Shown here: piece by piece, positions 37,671 through 47,229 of the stretch
How positions within the stretch are numbered: the stretch's first letter is position 1
Layout of the letters: the number at the start of each line of letters is the position of its first letter
NCBI RefSeq assembly: GCF_002834295.1
Contig: NZ_PISP01000004.1
Coordinates: 1-64,000, forward strand
Reading direction: 5' to 3'
From: Rhodohalobacter barkolensis
GTDB lineage: Bacteria > Bacteroidota > Rhodothermia > Balneolales > Balneolaceae
Length of the DNA: 64,000 nucleotides
Notes under the pieces: generated by a model
Told to the model about the DNA's origin: nothing
Databases searched by the model: none
What the model saw: the letters and a program-made list of their open reading frames with translations, nothing else
Position numbers and translations under genes: made by a program

Positions 37671-39017
37671 CTATTTTAGAGCCTTCATCAAATGATCCGC
37701 GGGGTTTAAAGTCATATTATATGTACCCGCGGTATCGCTGATTGGCAGAACAGCATTTTTAAAACCCATCTTTTCTGCCTCATTTAAGCGCTGTTTTAAG
37801 AATGGCACTCTTCTCACTTCACCGCCAAGTCCTACTTCACCTATATAGAGTGATTTTTCGGGGACCGGTTCGTCTTTTAAACTTGAGGCCAGAGCAGCAA
37901 CAACAGCTAAATCTGCGGCAGTGTCGTTAATTTTCAGTCCTCCCGCCACATTCAGGTAAACATCTTGTCCGGCAAAACTCATGGCAGCCCGTTTCTCAAG
38001 CACGGCTATGAGAAGCGATAATCTGCGCTGATCGAACCCGCTTGCCGTACGCTGAGGAGTACTGTAATTACTCGGGGTTACCAAAGCCTGTATTTCAATT
38101 AAAATCGGGCGAGATCCCTCCATTACACACGTAACACAATTTCCACTAACGGTGCTGTTCATCTCTGCCAAAAAGAGATCCGAAGGGTTATTCACCTCAT
38201 GTAAACCGGTATCGCGCATCTCAAAAACTCCCACTTCGTTCGCAGGTCCAAACCGATTTTTCACACCTCTCAATAGTCGATGAAGCTGACTTTGATCCCC
38301 CTCGAAATGGAGAACTGTATCAACCATATGCTCCAGTATCCTGGGACCGGCAATATCTCCTTCCTTGGTCACATGACCGATCATCAGCGTAGTAATTCCT
38401 TCTTTCTTTGCGATCTGCTGAAACATAGCCGAACACTCCCTGATCTGCTGCACACTCCCGGGAAGGCTGCTTAGCTCTGAACTGAATACCGTTTGAATGG
38501 AATCGACAACCAGGAGGTCGGGTTTGATTTTACGCGCCTGGGATATCACATTTTGCACATCTGTGTTATTATAGATGAGCAAATTCTCGCCATTCATACC
38601 AATTCTGTCTGCCCTCTGTTTGATCTGCGATGCAGACTCCTCCCCGGCAATGTAAAGTATTTTCAAATTTGGACATTTCTGAGCCACCTGAAGCATCAGG
38701 GTACTTTTCCCAATTCCGGGATCTCCTCCTAATAGTAAAAATGAGCCATCAATCAGCCCCCCGCCCAATACTCGGTCAAATTCCGAAAGATTTGTACTAA
38801 TCTTCTCATCTTTGGATTGTTTAACATCTTTCAGTGCTACGGCATCCGACTCATCACTGTTCGAAATATCAACTTTATGTTTTTTCGAACTTTTCTTTTT
38901 CTCACTTATTTTTTCTTCAAAGGTATGCCATTCTCCACACGCCGGACACAAACCAAGCCATTTCGGTGAAACATGTCCACATGCTGAACATTCATATTGA
39001 ATTTTAGGTTTTGCCAT
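37671..39017 (-). CDS. radA: DNA repair protein RadA/Sms
   Basis: RecA-like ATPase that promotes branch migration in recombinational repair. 448 residues. An N-terminal C4 zinc finger (CSACGHVSPKWLGLCPACGEW), Walker A GGDPGIGKSTLML (about 97-109), the RadA-specific KNRFG motif in LRGVKNRFGPANEVG (about 254-268), and a C-terminal Lon-like domain without a protease dyad (VYLNVAGGLKINDTAADLA) are all visible. Its start overlaps the end of the flippase-like gene by 14 bases, so the two are coupled. Confidence 0.98.
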   Translation of the reverse strand: MAKPKIQYECSACGHVSPKWLGLCPACGEWHTFEEKISEKKKSSKKHKVDISNSDESDAVALKDVKQSKDEKISTNLSEFDRVLGGGLIDGSFLLLGGDPGIGKSTLMLQVAQKCPNLKILYIAGEESASQIKQRADRIGMNGENLLIYNNTDVQNVISQARKIKPDLLVVDSIQTVFSSELSSLPGSVQQIRECSAMFQQIAKKEGITTLMIGHVTKEGDIAGPRILEHMVDTVLHFEGDQSQLHRLLRGVKNRFGPANEVGVFEMRDTGLHEVNNPSDLFLAEMNSTVSGNCVTCVMEGSRPILIEIQALVTPSNYSTPQRTASGFDQRRLSLLIAVLEKRAAMSFAGQDVYLNVAGGLKINDTAADLAVVAALASSLKDEPVPEKSLYIGEVGLGGEVRRVPFLKQRLNEAEKMGFKNAVLPISDTAGTYNMTLNPADHLMKALK

Positions 39018-40086
39018 GCTCTGCAGTCTTATCAGATTCTTGATTAATATCTTCCAGTTTTTCAGTAACTGAGGTATTCACATACCAGAGCATGGCAACA
39101 ATACCAAGCCCGATACTGAAATAGTAGGTTATTAATCGCCAAACGAACACAGCCAATCCGATAAACGCGGTTCGGTCAATCAATGGCCCCAAAAATACAG
39201 CGAATAAGCCTTCCACCCCTCCTGATCCACCCGGTGTTGGAATAATCAGAAATGCCAGATTCATTGCCAGACTTCTCAAAACGAGCAGCACTTCCTGAGC
39301 CGGAAGTAAACTCAGAACAACAATTACCGGAAGTGCCACACGGCAAAGCCAGCTGAGGGTAGACAATAAGAACGCCTTCACAACAAAACTAATCGGCTTC
39401 TGCCTGAGCTCTCTTGAATAATCGACCATGTTATCCGCTTCCGCATTCACTTTATCTGCAAACTTTCGTAATAGCGGGAGCCTGAATACAACCTCAATCA
39501 TTCGCTTCATCGCTTTCGGGTTGATCAGTAAACCGTAGGCAAGCAGACCTCCATAGATCAAAAGTCCTGCATAAATCACAAACATTGTAATATTGCCAAC
39601 CATGCCGGTTTCATCCGGAATCACGTTAAAATAGATACTGGAGACCAACAAAATTGGAACCGCTAATGCATACCAAAATTGATCGAGCAGCACTCCATAA
39701 AGAACGATGGCTGAGGATTTCCCCAGCTTGATTCCCTCTTTAGTCATTGCATAAGTCGCCACCGGAGCGCCTCCAATAGTGGAAGGGGTTATTGCCGATG
39801 CAAAATCCCATGTTAAAGCAATTCGAATGGATGCCATCCAGTTGATGGTCTTATCTGCTAAAAACCGAATCTTCGCAGCAAAAAAATAGACCTTTAAAAA
39901 AGTAACTCCAATTGCGACAAAAATACCGGGCAGACGTTTTGGAGCCAGATGTTCTAAAATACCCGGTTTGTAAGTCAGATAGATCACAATCCCCATACTG
40001 ATGAGACTCAATGCTATGGAGAGAGCCATATACCTAAAGGAAATTAATGACCCATTTTTTTCAGTATGTACATCGGAATCAGGCAA
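39004..40086 (-). CDS. Lysylphosphatidylglycerol synthase TM region/AglD-like flippase-domain protein
   Basis: 360 residues with about eight membrane helices of the UPF0104 family (the membrane part of MprF; AglD relatives). Family signatures: TPSTIGGAPVATYAM near 95-110, and the C-terminal IPTPGGSGGVEGLFAVFLGPLI near 290-310. The soluble lysyl-transfer domain of MprF is absent, so it cannot aminoacylate lipids itself. A lipid- or glycan-flipping role is inferred from the family. Coupled with radA by a 14-base overlap. Confidence 0.88.
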   Translation of the reverse strand: MPDSDVHTEKNGSLISFRYMALSIALSLISMGIVIYLTYKPGILEHLAPKRLPGIFVAIGVTFLKVYFFAAKIRFLADKTINWMASIRIALTWDFASAITPSTIGGAPVATYAMTKEGIKLGKSSAIVLYGVLLDQFWYALAVPILLVSSIYFNVIPDETGMVGNITMFVIYAGLLIYGGLLAYGLLINPKAMKRMIEVVFRLPLLRKFADKVNAEADNMVDYSRELRQKPISFVVKAFLLSTLSWLCRVALPVIVVLSLLPAQEVLLVLRSLAMNLAFLIIPTPGGSGGVEGLFAVFLGPLIDRTAFIGLAVFVWRLITYYFSIGLGIVAMLWYVNTSVTEKLEDINQESDKTAEHGKT

Positions 40087-40151
40087 TATAGAAGTGTTTC
40101 TTGGCAGAGCTTAGTTCAAAACCTTTTTTTTAAACTCTCAAAACAAATAGT

Positions 40152-40187
40152 AAAGCCATACAGATCTACTCTGTATGGCTTTTTTTA
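40152..40187 (-). terminator. Terminator hairpin after the class I aldolase
   Basis: A perfect 12-bp stem AAAGCCATACAG/CTGTATGGCTTT with a 7-base loop, 14 bases after the aldolase stop. The cleanest T-run is on the plus strand, while on the minus strand the tail is only T-rich, so direction is uncertain. The aldolase is the only gene ending here. Confidence 0.65.
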
Positions 40188-40200
40188 TAAAAATAGGAAA

Positions 40201-41277
<1,077 letters not shown>

Positions 41278-41472
41278 TGATCTTTACTCCCGTTAATTTG
41301 TTGAAATTATTTTTATGCAGTCATTAATATACATGTTCATTTATCAAATGGCTATTGATCTGAGCGGATTCCCGCCCATGAAAGCGCTTTGTTTTCTATT
41401 AATTTGTGATCAAAGGTGAGATACATTTAAAAAACCTGTATTTTGTGCATCTCTATTTTAAATACCCCAACT

Positions 41473-42462
41473 ATGAAGATTGATCAGATAGATTTAGGAA
41501 ACCGCCCATTACTGCTTGCACCCATGGAGGATGTAACCGATTCTCCTTTCAGACAAATATGTCGCAGAAAGGGAGCGGATATCGTTTACACAGAATTCAT
41601 CAGCTCTGAAGCGATTATTCGCGATTCAGACATTGCCCAGCACAAAATGGATTTCGCAGAAATGGAGCGTCCCTTTGGAATTCAGATTTTTGGCGGACGA
41701 GAAGAAGCCATGGAAGGTGCCACAAAAGTGGCGGTTGCCAACAACCCGGATGTTGTAGACATCAACTTTGGCTGCCCGGTCTATAAGATCGTAAAAAAAG
41801 GCGCCGGAGCCGGCTGCTTGAAAGATCTCGACATGATGGAGCGCATGACCGGAACTGTGGTTGATGCGGCCGGAGACTATCCTGTAACCGTTAAAACAAG
41901 ACTGGGTTGGGATGATCAGTCCATTCGTATTCAGGAAGTCGCCTTGATGCTTCAAAGTGTAGGCGTGAAAGCTCTCACCGTTCATGCGCGTACTCGCAGC
42001 CAAAAGTACAAAGGTGATGCCCGTTGGGATTACCTGAAAAAGCTGACCGACACGCCCGGACTGGAAATCCCGATCATTGGCAATGGGGATGTCACCTCAC
42101 CCGAACTGGCTAAAAAAATGTTTGATGAAACCGGCGTAGACGGTGTGATGATTGGTCGCGGTGCCATCGGAAACCCCTGGATTTTTGAACAGACGCGCCA
42201 CTACTTCGGAACCGGAGAATTGCTGCCTGACCCAACCATCCAAGAGAGGCTTGAACTCTGTGCGGAACAGTTGCGGCTTTCTGTCGATCACCACGGTGAG
42301 CGTTACGGCGTCATCATCATGAAAAAGCATTACGGGCAATATCTGAAAGGAATTCGAAACGGGAAAAAGCTTCGGGGTGAAATCATGAATGAGAAAGAGA
42401 TGAAGCCTATCCTGGAACTGCTCCTGAACTTCAAAGAGGAAAAGCTTTACGCTGTAGCGTAA
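41473..42462 (+). CDS. dusB: tRNA-dihydrouridine synthase
   Basis: FMN enzyme that reduces uridines in the tRNA D-loop. 329 residues from the ATG at 41473 (MKIDQIDLGNRPLLLAPMEDV); a frame from 41443 adds 10 unrelated residues. FMN-binding start LAPMEDVTDSPFRQICRRKG, NFGCPVYKIVKKGAGAGCL with the catalytic Cys of the Dus family, VKTRLGWDD, ALTVHARTRSQ and GVMIGRGAIGNPWIF. The helical tRNA-binding end follows. It converges with the next gene, one base between stops. Confidence 0.96.
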   Translation: MKIDQIDLGNRPLLLAPMEDVTDSPFRQICRRKGADIVYTEFISSEAIIRDSDIAQHKMDFAEMERPFGIQIFGGREEAMEGATKVAVANNPDVVDINFGCPVYKIVKKGAGAGCLKDLDMMERMTGTVVDAAGDYPVTVKTRLGWDDQSIRIQEVALMLQSVGVKALTVHARTRSQKYKGDARWDYLKKLTDTPGLEIPIIGNGDVTSPELAKKMFDETGVDGVMIGRGAIGNPWIFEQTRHYFGTGELLPDPTIQERLELCAEQLRLSVDHHGERYGVIIMKKHYGQYLKGIRNGKKLRGEIMNEKEMKPILELLLNFKEEKLYAVA

Positions 42463-42463
42463 T

Positions 42464-42934
42464 TCAAAGTATCTCTAACATGAGATAAGCGATCAGTAAA
42501 CCTGCCAGACTTCCTCCAAAACCAATCGCAAGGTTTTGCAGATACCTCCCACGGCTTGATGGTCTCCAGCTTTCATCAGTATGCCTGTAGAGAGACGCAT
42601 ATAAAATACCCGGCCACCAAAAGCCAAATCCCGTAATAAGATCAAAAATGCGTTCAATAAATATATCTGTTGGGATATTTAGCCACGCCCTGTACCAATA
42701 AACAGCAGCGCAGATCAGGGATGTCAAAAAGATGATTCCACCATCAAAAAGCTTCGTTTTCTTTTCAATCTCTCTATCTGCCTTAATCATACCCACTACA
42801 GAAAAAAGAAGGGCTCCTACAATTCCTGCAAGAGCCCATTCATGATAGTATACAGATTCGGAAAGAACGATTATCCCTATCAGGACAAACGATATCAAAA
42901 AGTTGGTTCGATATGTCCAGAATTCCCGAAGCAT
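42464..42934 (-). CDS. Hypothetical small membrane protein
   Basis: 156 residues, four or five hydrophobic segments (LISFVLIGIIVLSESVYYH, LAGIVGALLFSVVGMI, GIIFLTSLICAAVYWY, LAIGFGGSLAGLLIAYLML). The basic N-terminus MLREFWTYRTN suggests insertion without a cleaved signal. I recognise no family. It lies 57 bases downstream of the S9 peptidase stop in the same orientation and may share its transcript. Confidence 0.75.
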   Translation of the reverse strand: MLREFWTYRTNFLISFVLIGIIVLSESVYYHEWALAGIVGALLFSVVGMIKADREIEKKTKLFDGGIIFLTSLICAAVYWYRAWLNIPTDIFIERIFDLITGFGFWWPGILYASLYRHTDESWRPSSRGRYLQNLAIGFGGSLAGLLIAYLMLEIL

Positions 42935-42991
42935 CTAATAAATTACCTCACCTGACAACAAAAATTGTCAGGCGGATTGATAAATTTTTTG

Positions 42992-45010
42992 CTACTCCTC
43001 TTCAGAGCTGTCTTCCTCTTTTTTCTCCCGTTCCCAAGGTTCCCAATCCAGGCCAAGTGTATATTTTTGTACCCAGCGAATCTCCTCTATATCCCGTGTC
43101 CTTTGGTTTCGGGGTTCACGAAATCCATGTCCTTCCCGTTGAAATTCAATATAGCGGGTGTCCACTTTACCGATATCTTTCAGGTACGTGAAGAAGATCA
43201 AACTCTGCTGAGGCGTATCCACCCGGTCACGATTTCCATGCAGAAATAGCGTTGGTGTCGATACTTTATCGGCATGCATGGCTGCTGAACGATTCCGATA
43301 TTCTTCCGGATTGGTCCATGGTTCCCCGCCAATGTACCAAAGTCTTACGTCGTGATTGAAACCCATTGCGTATTCAGATGTCCAGTCAAACACACCTGCA
43401 CCAAGTGACGCCGCTTTGAAGCGATCCGTTTTGGTGATGGTGGTTCCACCGAGTATTCCACCATAACTCCAGCCGCGAACGGCCATTTTATCCTCATCAA
43501 TCCAGCTATTTTCGATCAGCATATCCACTCCGCTCATCAAATCTTCGTAGTCACCGTCACCAATGTCGTTCATATTTCCTCGCAGGAATTCATCCCCGTA
43601 AGCTGTACTTCCACGAACGTTCGGAGCCAGCTGAACATAGCCCAAACCGGCCCAGACATGATATTGCGGGCTGAATGAATTTCGAAATACGCCGGCAGGT
43701 CCGCCATGAATATGGAGCAAAAACGGAGCAGAACTATCCTGATCAAGCTCCTGAGGCGTGTACTTCAGTCCTTCAATTTCCAGGCCGTCATTACTTTCCC
43801 ACTGAACCACTTCGTAATCTGCCAGAATCAGGCTGTCGCGAACAAATGGATTCAAGTCCGTCAGGCGAACCGGATCGTCGAGATTTTCCAATGACGCTGC
43901 ATAAAGATCGCGAGGTGTCTGCACATTTTCGTATGTGAACAGCACGTGATCTCTGTTCCTGTTCATATCAACAATTGAAATCGAGCCCTCCCGATCGGTA
44001 TGCTGTGTAACATTACCTGTCTGAAGATCCATCGAAAAGATGTTGGAATCTGTTTTGATAGAACCTGAAAAGTAGATCTTATCTCCTTCCGGTGTAATAT
44101 GTACAGAACCGATATTTCCGTTAAACTGTCCGGAGATCATTTCATGTTCTTTCGAATCTACATTCATTCTCCAGAGCTTGCTTTGCCGTAGCTCCCACTC
44201 CTCGTCGTGAGCGGCAGAATAAAGAATATGCTGATTGTCAGGGAGCCAGTTCAGACCACCCTCCGGAACTTCATTTTCCGTTAGCTGCACCGCTGTAGAA
44301 TCACCCATTTCAAGCAGATAGATCTCTGACATATACTGCTGATTTCTACGATTTTCGAATCTGGCCGTGTATACCACCCGGTTTTGATCCTGCGAAACAG
44401 AGAAGCTTCCAATCATAACATCGCCGGAGGTTATCTGAGTCTCCTCTTTTTCGTCTACATCAAACTTCCAGAGATGGTTCCAGCTCCCTTCAGTTTGCCC
44501 GTGCGGCGGCTCATCTACAAAAAGCTGGTCATACCCTGCCTTGTACTCTTTCTCCTCTTCAGAGCTTTTAGGAACATCCGATACAAAATAGATCGCCTTA
44601 CTGTCGGCGCTCCATTCATACGAACCTACACTATTTTTATGCTCAGTCAGCTGAACCGCTTCACCGCCGGTTGTAGATAAAAGGAAAAGCTGCTGTTTGT
44701 CATCCACCGATCGCTTTAATGAGATGTATTTTCCATCCGGAGAATACTTCATGTCGCTGCCACCCGCTTCACCGATATATTGGTAAACCGCACCACTATC
44801 GGCCGGAATGTAGTAGTATTTGGTTTCCCTCTTATTTTCGTCCCAGTCTAACGTAGACTTGCCGAAAATAACTGAATTCCCATCCGGTGAGATCATCGAT
44901 GAACTCAAGCGATCCATATTGAGTATATCATCGGTTGTCATTGCCCGCTTTTGAGCGAAAGTAGAAGAAACTATAAGTGTAAAAAAGAGAAAGAGAGCGA
45001 TTCTTTTCAT
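42992..45010 (-). CDS. Secreted S9 family prolyl oligopeptidase-like peptidase
   Basis: 672 residues. Signal peptide MKRIALFLFFTLIVSSTFAQ. A beta-propeller (about 30-390) carries repeated SPDG/SADS blades (ISPDGNSVIFGKS, YSPDGKYISLKR, WSADSKAIYFVS). The C-terminal alpha/beta hydrolase has the oxyanion segment HIHGGPAG, nucleophile Ser in VRGWSYGGILGG, Asp in HGNRDRVDTPQQ and His in REGHGFREPRN. All catalytic residues are present. It probably trims peptides in the periplasm or outside. A very charged tail (EREKKEEDSSEEE) closes it. Confidence 0.95.
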   Translation of the reverse strand: MKRIALFLFFTLIVSSTFAQKRAMTTDDILNMDRLSSSMISPDGNSVIFGKSTLDWDENKRETKYYYIPADSGAVYQYIGEAGGSDMKYSPDGKYISLKRSVDDKQQLFLLSTTGGEAVQLTEHKNSVGSYEWSADSKAIYFVSDVPKSSEEEKEYKAGYDQLFVDEPPHGQTEGSWNHLWKFDVDEKEETQITSGDVMIGSFSVSQDQNRVVYTARFENRRNQQYMSEIYLLEMGDSTAVQLTENEVPEGGLNWLPDNQHILYSAAHDEEWELRQSKLWRMNVDSKEHEMISGQFNGNIGSVHITPEGDKIYFSGSIKTDSNIFSMDLQTGNVTQHTDREGSISIVDMNRNRDHVLFTYENVQTPRDLYAASLENLDDPVRLTDLNPFVRDSLILADYEVVQWESNDGLEIEGLKYTPQELDQDSSAPFLLHIHGGPAGVFRNSFSPQYHVWAGLGYVQLAPNVRGSTAYGDEFLRGNMNDIGDGDYEDLMSGVDMLIENSWIDEDKMAVRGWSYGGILGGTTITKTDRFKAASLGAGVFDWTSEYAMGFNHDVRLWYIGGEPWTNPEEYRNRSAAMHADKVSTPTLFLHGNRDRVDTPQQSLIFFTYLKDIGKVDTRYIEFQREGHGFREPRNQRTRDIEEIRWVQKYTLGLDWEPWEREKKEEDSSEEE

Positions 45011-45121
45011 ATTGAGCTATTTAGATTAGAGTATTGGCTCATAATATAAGGGATGCCTTATGAAATGAAACAGCCTGATTGCAAAAGTTGGTTAATATAA
45101 TTCCTGGAGAGTCTAACTAAG

Positions 45122-45294
45122 TATTAGAAAGTCTCTCGCAGATTTTCGCGGATTATTTCGCAGAGGTTCGCAGAAGAGTATAAAAACTCTGTGTGTTTTA
45201 GAATTCCTGTTGATTTTAATCAAATATTAAAAAGTTGCTTGCAGATCTCCGCAGACAATACCGCAGGGAGTCACAAAAATTTAGTGAAAACTGA
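45122..45294. repeat. Two degenerate copies of a CGCAGA-rich dispersed repeat
   Basis: Copies at about 45122-45190 and 45225-45294 share the frame TATTA(G/A)AAAGT...GCAGAT..(T/C)CGC(G/A)GA...CGCAG..., with many mismatches. No reading frame runs through them. This begins the 45011-46286 stretch that holds no intact gene. Confidence 0.5.
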
Positions 45295-45320
45295 CTTGAT
45301 GCCAATCTATTGACTTTCTA

Positions 45321-45381
45321 TTACCGTTGACTTCAGTCAACGGGTAAAAGCGGATCCCGAATAACTCCCGGGCTTTAGCCC
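45321..45381 (+). repeat. REP-like element, type A (copy 0)
   Basis: Begins TTACCGTTGAC, an inverted repeat CCGTTGACTT/CAGTCAACGG, followed by GTAAAAGCGGA and ends in the palindrome GGGCTTTAGCCC. The stop codon of the transposase pseudogene lies inside the final palindrome. Two more A copies are at 46042 and 47389. Confidence 0.8.
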
Positions 45382-45811
45382 TTTACTAAATCCCATCCTT
45401 GTTTTTGAATAAACTCATCCACTTCCTCTCTGAAAGAGATTTTCTTATGATGTTTCTCTTGATTTTTAATGTAGTTCCGAACTGAAGCTACATGACTTTT
45501 ACTTACACTAACTGCCCAATAGTCGTCCTGCCACCTGAACTTTTCATTGATCAACTTTTGACTTTTGATCCAGTATGATGATTCACCTTTAATCAGTTGT
45601 GAGACTTTGCTTATGATTGATCTTTTCCAAGTGAAATTAAACAGTGTACATGCTCTTTATACCCATTGATACAATCAAGCCAAATTCCCTTCTCTTTGGC
45701 ATTTGCCTTGATATGTTTAAACAGCTTTTGCCTGATTTCTAAGGTGCTCAGATAAGGCCTCCTGTTTTTCGTAGTAAATACGATGTGTAACCAAACCTGT
45801 ACCCAGCTCAT
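45375..45811 (-). pseudogene. IS200/RAYT-type Y1 transposase, frameshifted
   Basis: HUH/Y1 transposase of about 145 residues split by one missing base. The first part (45811 to 45611, 66 residues) opens MSWVQVWLHIVFTTKNRRPYL and contains the HUH motif in YKEHVHCLISL. After GKDQS the frame stops. Shifting by one base near 45614 restores ISKVSQLIKGESSYWI, KFRWQDDYWAVSVSKSHV and VRNYIKNQEKHHKKISF, where YIKNQ carries the probable catalytic Tyr, ending LVKG. The gene lies between a type A and a type B palindromic element in opposite orientation, as REP-associated transposases do. As read, it should be inactive. Confidence 0.9.
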
Positions 45812-45860
45812 ACCTTTCTCCCTGTTTAAGTTGGTATTGCTAATATTGAGATCTGTTTTA

Positions 45861-45917
45861 GGCTAAAGCCCAATATTATTAGTTCTGCTCTATACCGTCA
45901 GCTAAAGCTGACGGTAA
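45861..45917 (-). repeat. REP-like element, type B (copy 1)
   Basis: GGCTAAAGCCC, about 25 bases, then the palindrome CCGTCAGCTA/AAGCTGACGG and TAAATAATTA. Read on the minus strand it has the same plan as type A. It closes the transposase unit. The second copy is at 47230. Confidence 0.8.
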
Positions 45918-46041
45918 ATAATTATACAACAGACACTCTTGCTCTTGTTTATCAGGATAGAGTAGTAACTCCTCCCTAAATGTATAATTCACAAATAAAA
46001 TTTCTGTTTGGCTAACCGAATTTTTCAGACCTCAAAAATTA

Positions 46042-46102
46042 TTACCGTTGACTTCAGTCAACGGGTAAAAGCGGAACTCAAATAATTCCCAGGCTTTAGC
46101 CC
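46042..46102 (+). repeat. REP-like element, type A (copy 1)
   Basis: TTACCGTTGACTTCAGTCAACGG, GTAAAAGCGGA, and GGCTTTAGCCC at the end; nearly identical to copy 0 over its first 33 bases. It lies 31 bases before the duplicated serS end. Confidence 0.8.
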
Positions 46103-46132
46103 TCAACTCTTCTACCTATTATATTTTATCTG

Positions 46133-46187
46133 CTTTAAATAACCTCAACAGCCATAAACGGCTGAAGTACTTCCGGTACTTTCACAT
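46133..46187 (-). repeat. Duplicated 3' end of serS
   Basis: 55 bases that match 47486-47540, the true 3' end of serS, with three differences. Read on the minus strand it encodes VKVPEVLQPFMAVEVI and a stop; serS has PFMGVEVI. Two of the three changes are synonymous. It has no start and cannot be a gene. Confidence 0.9.
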
Positions 46188-46226
46188 TTTCATTTCAAGA
46201 ATCCTGACCAATTATGATAAATATAA

Positions 46227-46257
46227 TTTGGATTCTATTTTTTTTATTGTAAATGTA
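46227..46257 (+). promoter_or_regulatory. Candidate promoter for the Cys-rich lipoprotein gene
   Basis: TTTG (46227-46230), exactly 19 bases, then TAAATGTA (46250-46257), a partial match to TAnnTTTG. It lies about 30 bases before the ATG at 46287 and outside the REP element and serS fragment. Confidence 0.4.
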
Positions 46258-46286
46258 TATCTCAACATTGATTTAAAGCTATACAC

Positions 46287-46940
46287 ATGAAAAAGTTATG
46301 CATACTATCTTTATTATTAATTTTAATAGGTTGCGATAAAAAATCTAATTTTATTTTAGATGAAACTACTGTAGAACTAACCGAGGAACAAAGTGAGATC
46401 ATTGTCAACTCCAAGGAGTTCCAAAAATTTTACAGCTTAAATCTAGAATATTTTGATCAAATTAAATCGTCATTTAGAAAAGGATACACCATTGATCAAC
46501 TTACAGAAGCAGGGATAAGATCATATAATAGAAATGATCACAAGTTATTCTATGAGATTATTTTTGATTCGCATATCAAAGGACAAGAATTTATTACTGA
46601 ACTCCAGAATGCTCGTACTCAGTTATACAAAAAATTCCCTATTTTGAATCAGGTTGAAGCCACTAAAAATACAGATTTTACAGACAGTAACATACGAGCT
46701 TTCTTTTCAAAGGTTGAAAATAGTGCTCAAAACACCAACAGTTTCATGTTAAATACTGAACCGGAAGAAGATGAAGGAGATACTCCGGTGTGTGGCTCAA
46801 GCTGGCAACAAGTAAAAGTATTAGCCTGCTCAGCAGGATGTGGTGTAGCAACAGGAGGAGTCGGGGCAGCTATATGTGGATGGGGTTGCTGGTGTATGTT
46901 GTGTACAGAAAATTCCGGATTAGCTGATATGATCTGTTAA
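46287..46940 (+). CDS. Lipoprotein with an eight-cysteine, glycine-rich C-terminal tail (bacteriocin-like candidate)
   Basis: 217 residues, family not recognised. Lipoprotein signal MKKLCILSLLLILIG with lipobox LIGC (Cys16). A charged, mostly helical middle (about 25-150) is followed by an acidic linker EPEEDEGDTP (158-167). The last 50 residues hold eight cysteines at 169, 181, 185, 197, 201, 203, 206 and 217, in Gly/Ala-rich sequence (ACSAGCGVATGGVGAAICG, WGCWC), ending on Cys. Such tails recall the halocin C8 type of Cys-rich peptide antimicrobial, where a toxin is cut from the C-terminus of a longer precursor. That is an analogy, not a match. The base composition is visibly more AT-rich than the neighbours. 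The unit is bounded by REP elements. A small membrane protein follows after 26 bases. Confidence 0.85.
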   Translation: MKKLCILSLLLILIGCDKKSNFILDETTVELTEEQSEIIVNSKEFQKFYSLNLEYFDQIKSSFRKGYTIDQLTEAGIRSYNRNDHKLFYEIIFDSHIKGQEFITELQNARTQLYKKFPILNQVEATKNTDFTDSNIRAFFSKVENSAQNTNSFMLNTEPEEDEGDTPVCGSSWQQVKVLACSAGCGVATGGVGAAICGWGCWCMLCTENSGLADMIC

Positions 46941-46966
46941 ACCTCAATAATTCAAATATCAATCTT

Positions 46967-47209
46967 ATGGAAATTTTACTCATTATTGTCGTCATTGGGA
47001 TTTTTATTTCTGCCTGGTTTTTCAAAAAAAAGCTTTCTAGAAAAAATAGCCTCATCATTTCTTTAATTGCCGGTACATTTCTAATCATATGGTTTTGGAC
47101 AATGGATGAAGGTCAATTTTTTTGGAGGCTATTAGTAACCGTTGTTGTAATTGGCGGATTAATTGAACAGACCTTTGCTATGAGAAAGAAAACTAAAATT
47201 GGCACATAG
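46967..47209 (+). CDS. Small membrane protein downstream of the Cys-rich lipoprotein (possible immunity partner)
   Basis: 80 residues, no family recognised. Three hydrophobic segments: EILLIIVVIGIFISAWFF (about 2-19), SLIISLIAGTFLIIWFW (about 28-44) and RLLVTVVVIGGLIEQTF (about 54-70), with basic loops (KKKLSRKN, RKKTK). This is the size and make-up of many bacteriocin immunity proteins, but also of countless unknown membrane proteins. It lies 26 bases after the lipoprotein stop in the same AT-rich unit and ends 21 bases before a REP element. Confidence 0.7.
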   Translation: MEILLIIVVIGIFISAWFFKKKLSRKNSLIISLIAGTFLIIWFWTMDEGQFFWRLLVTVVVIGGLIEQTFAMRKKTKIGT

Positions 47210-47229
47210 TTTATAATGATACCCGCTTT

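Noticed and set aside
40152-40187. A riboswitch upstream of the flippase-like gene
   Set aside because: It is a simple 12-bp hairpin with an AT tract directly after the aldolase stop, best explained as a terminator.
46133-46187. A tRNA-type attachment site for an integrase
   Set aside because: The repeat is the serS coding end, not a tRNA, and no integrase gene is present, so only the duplication itself is claimed.
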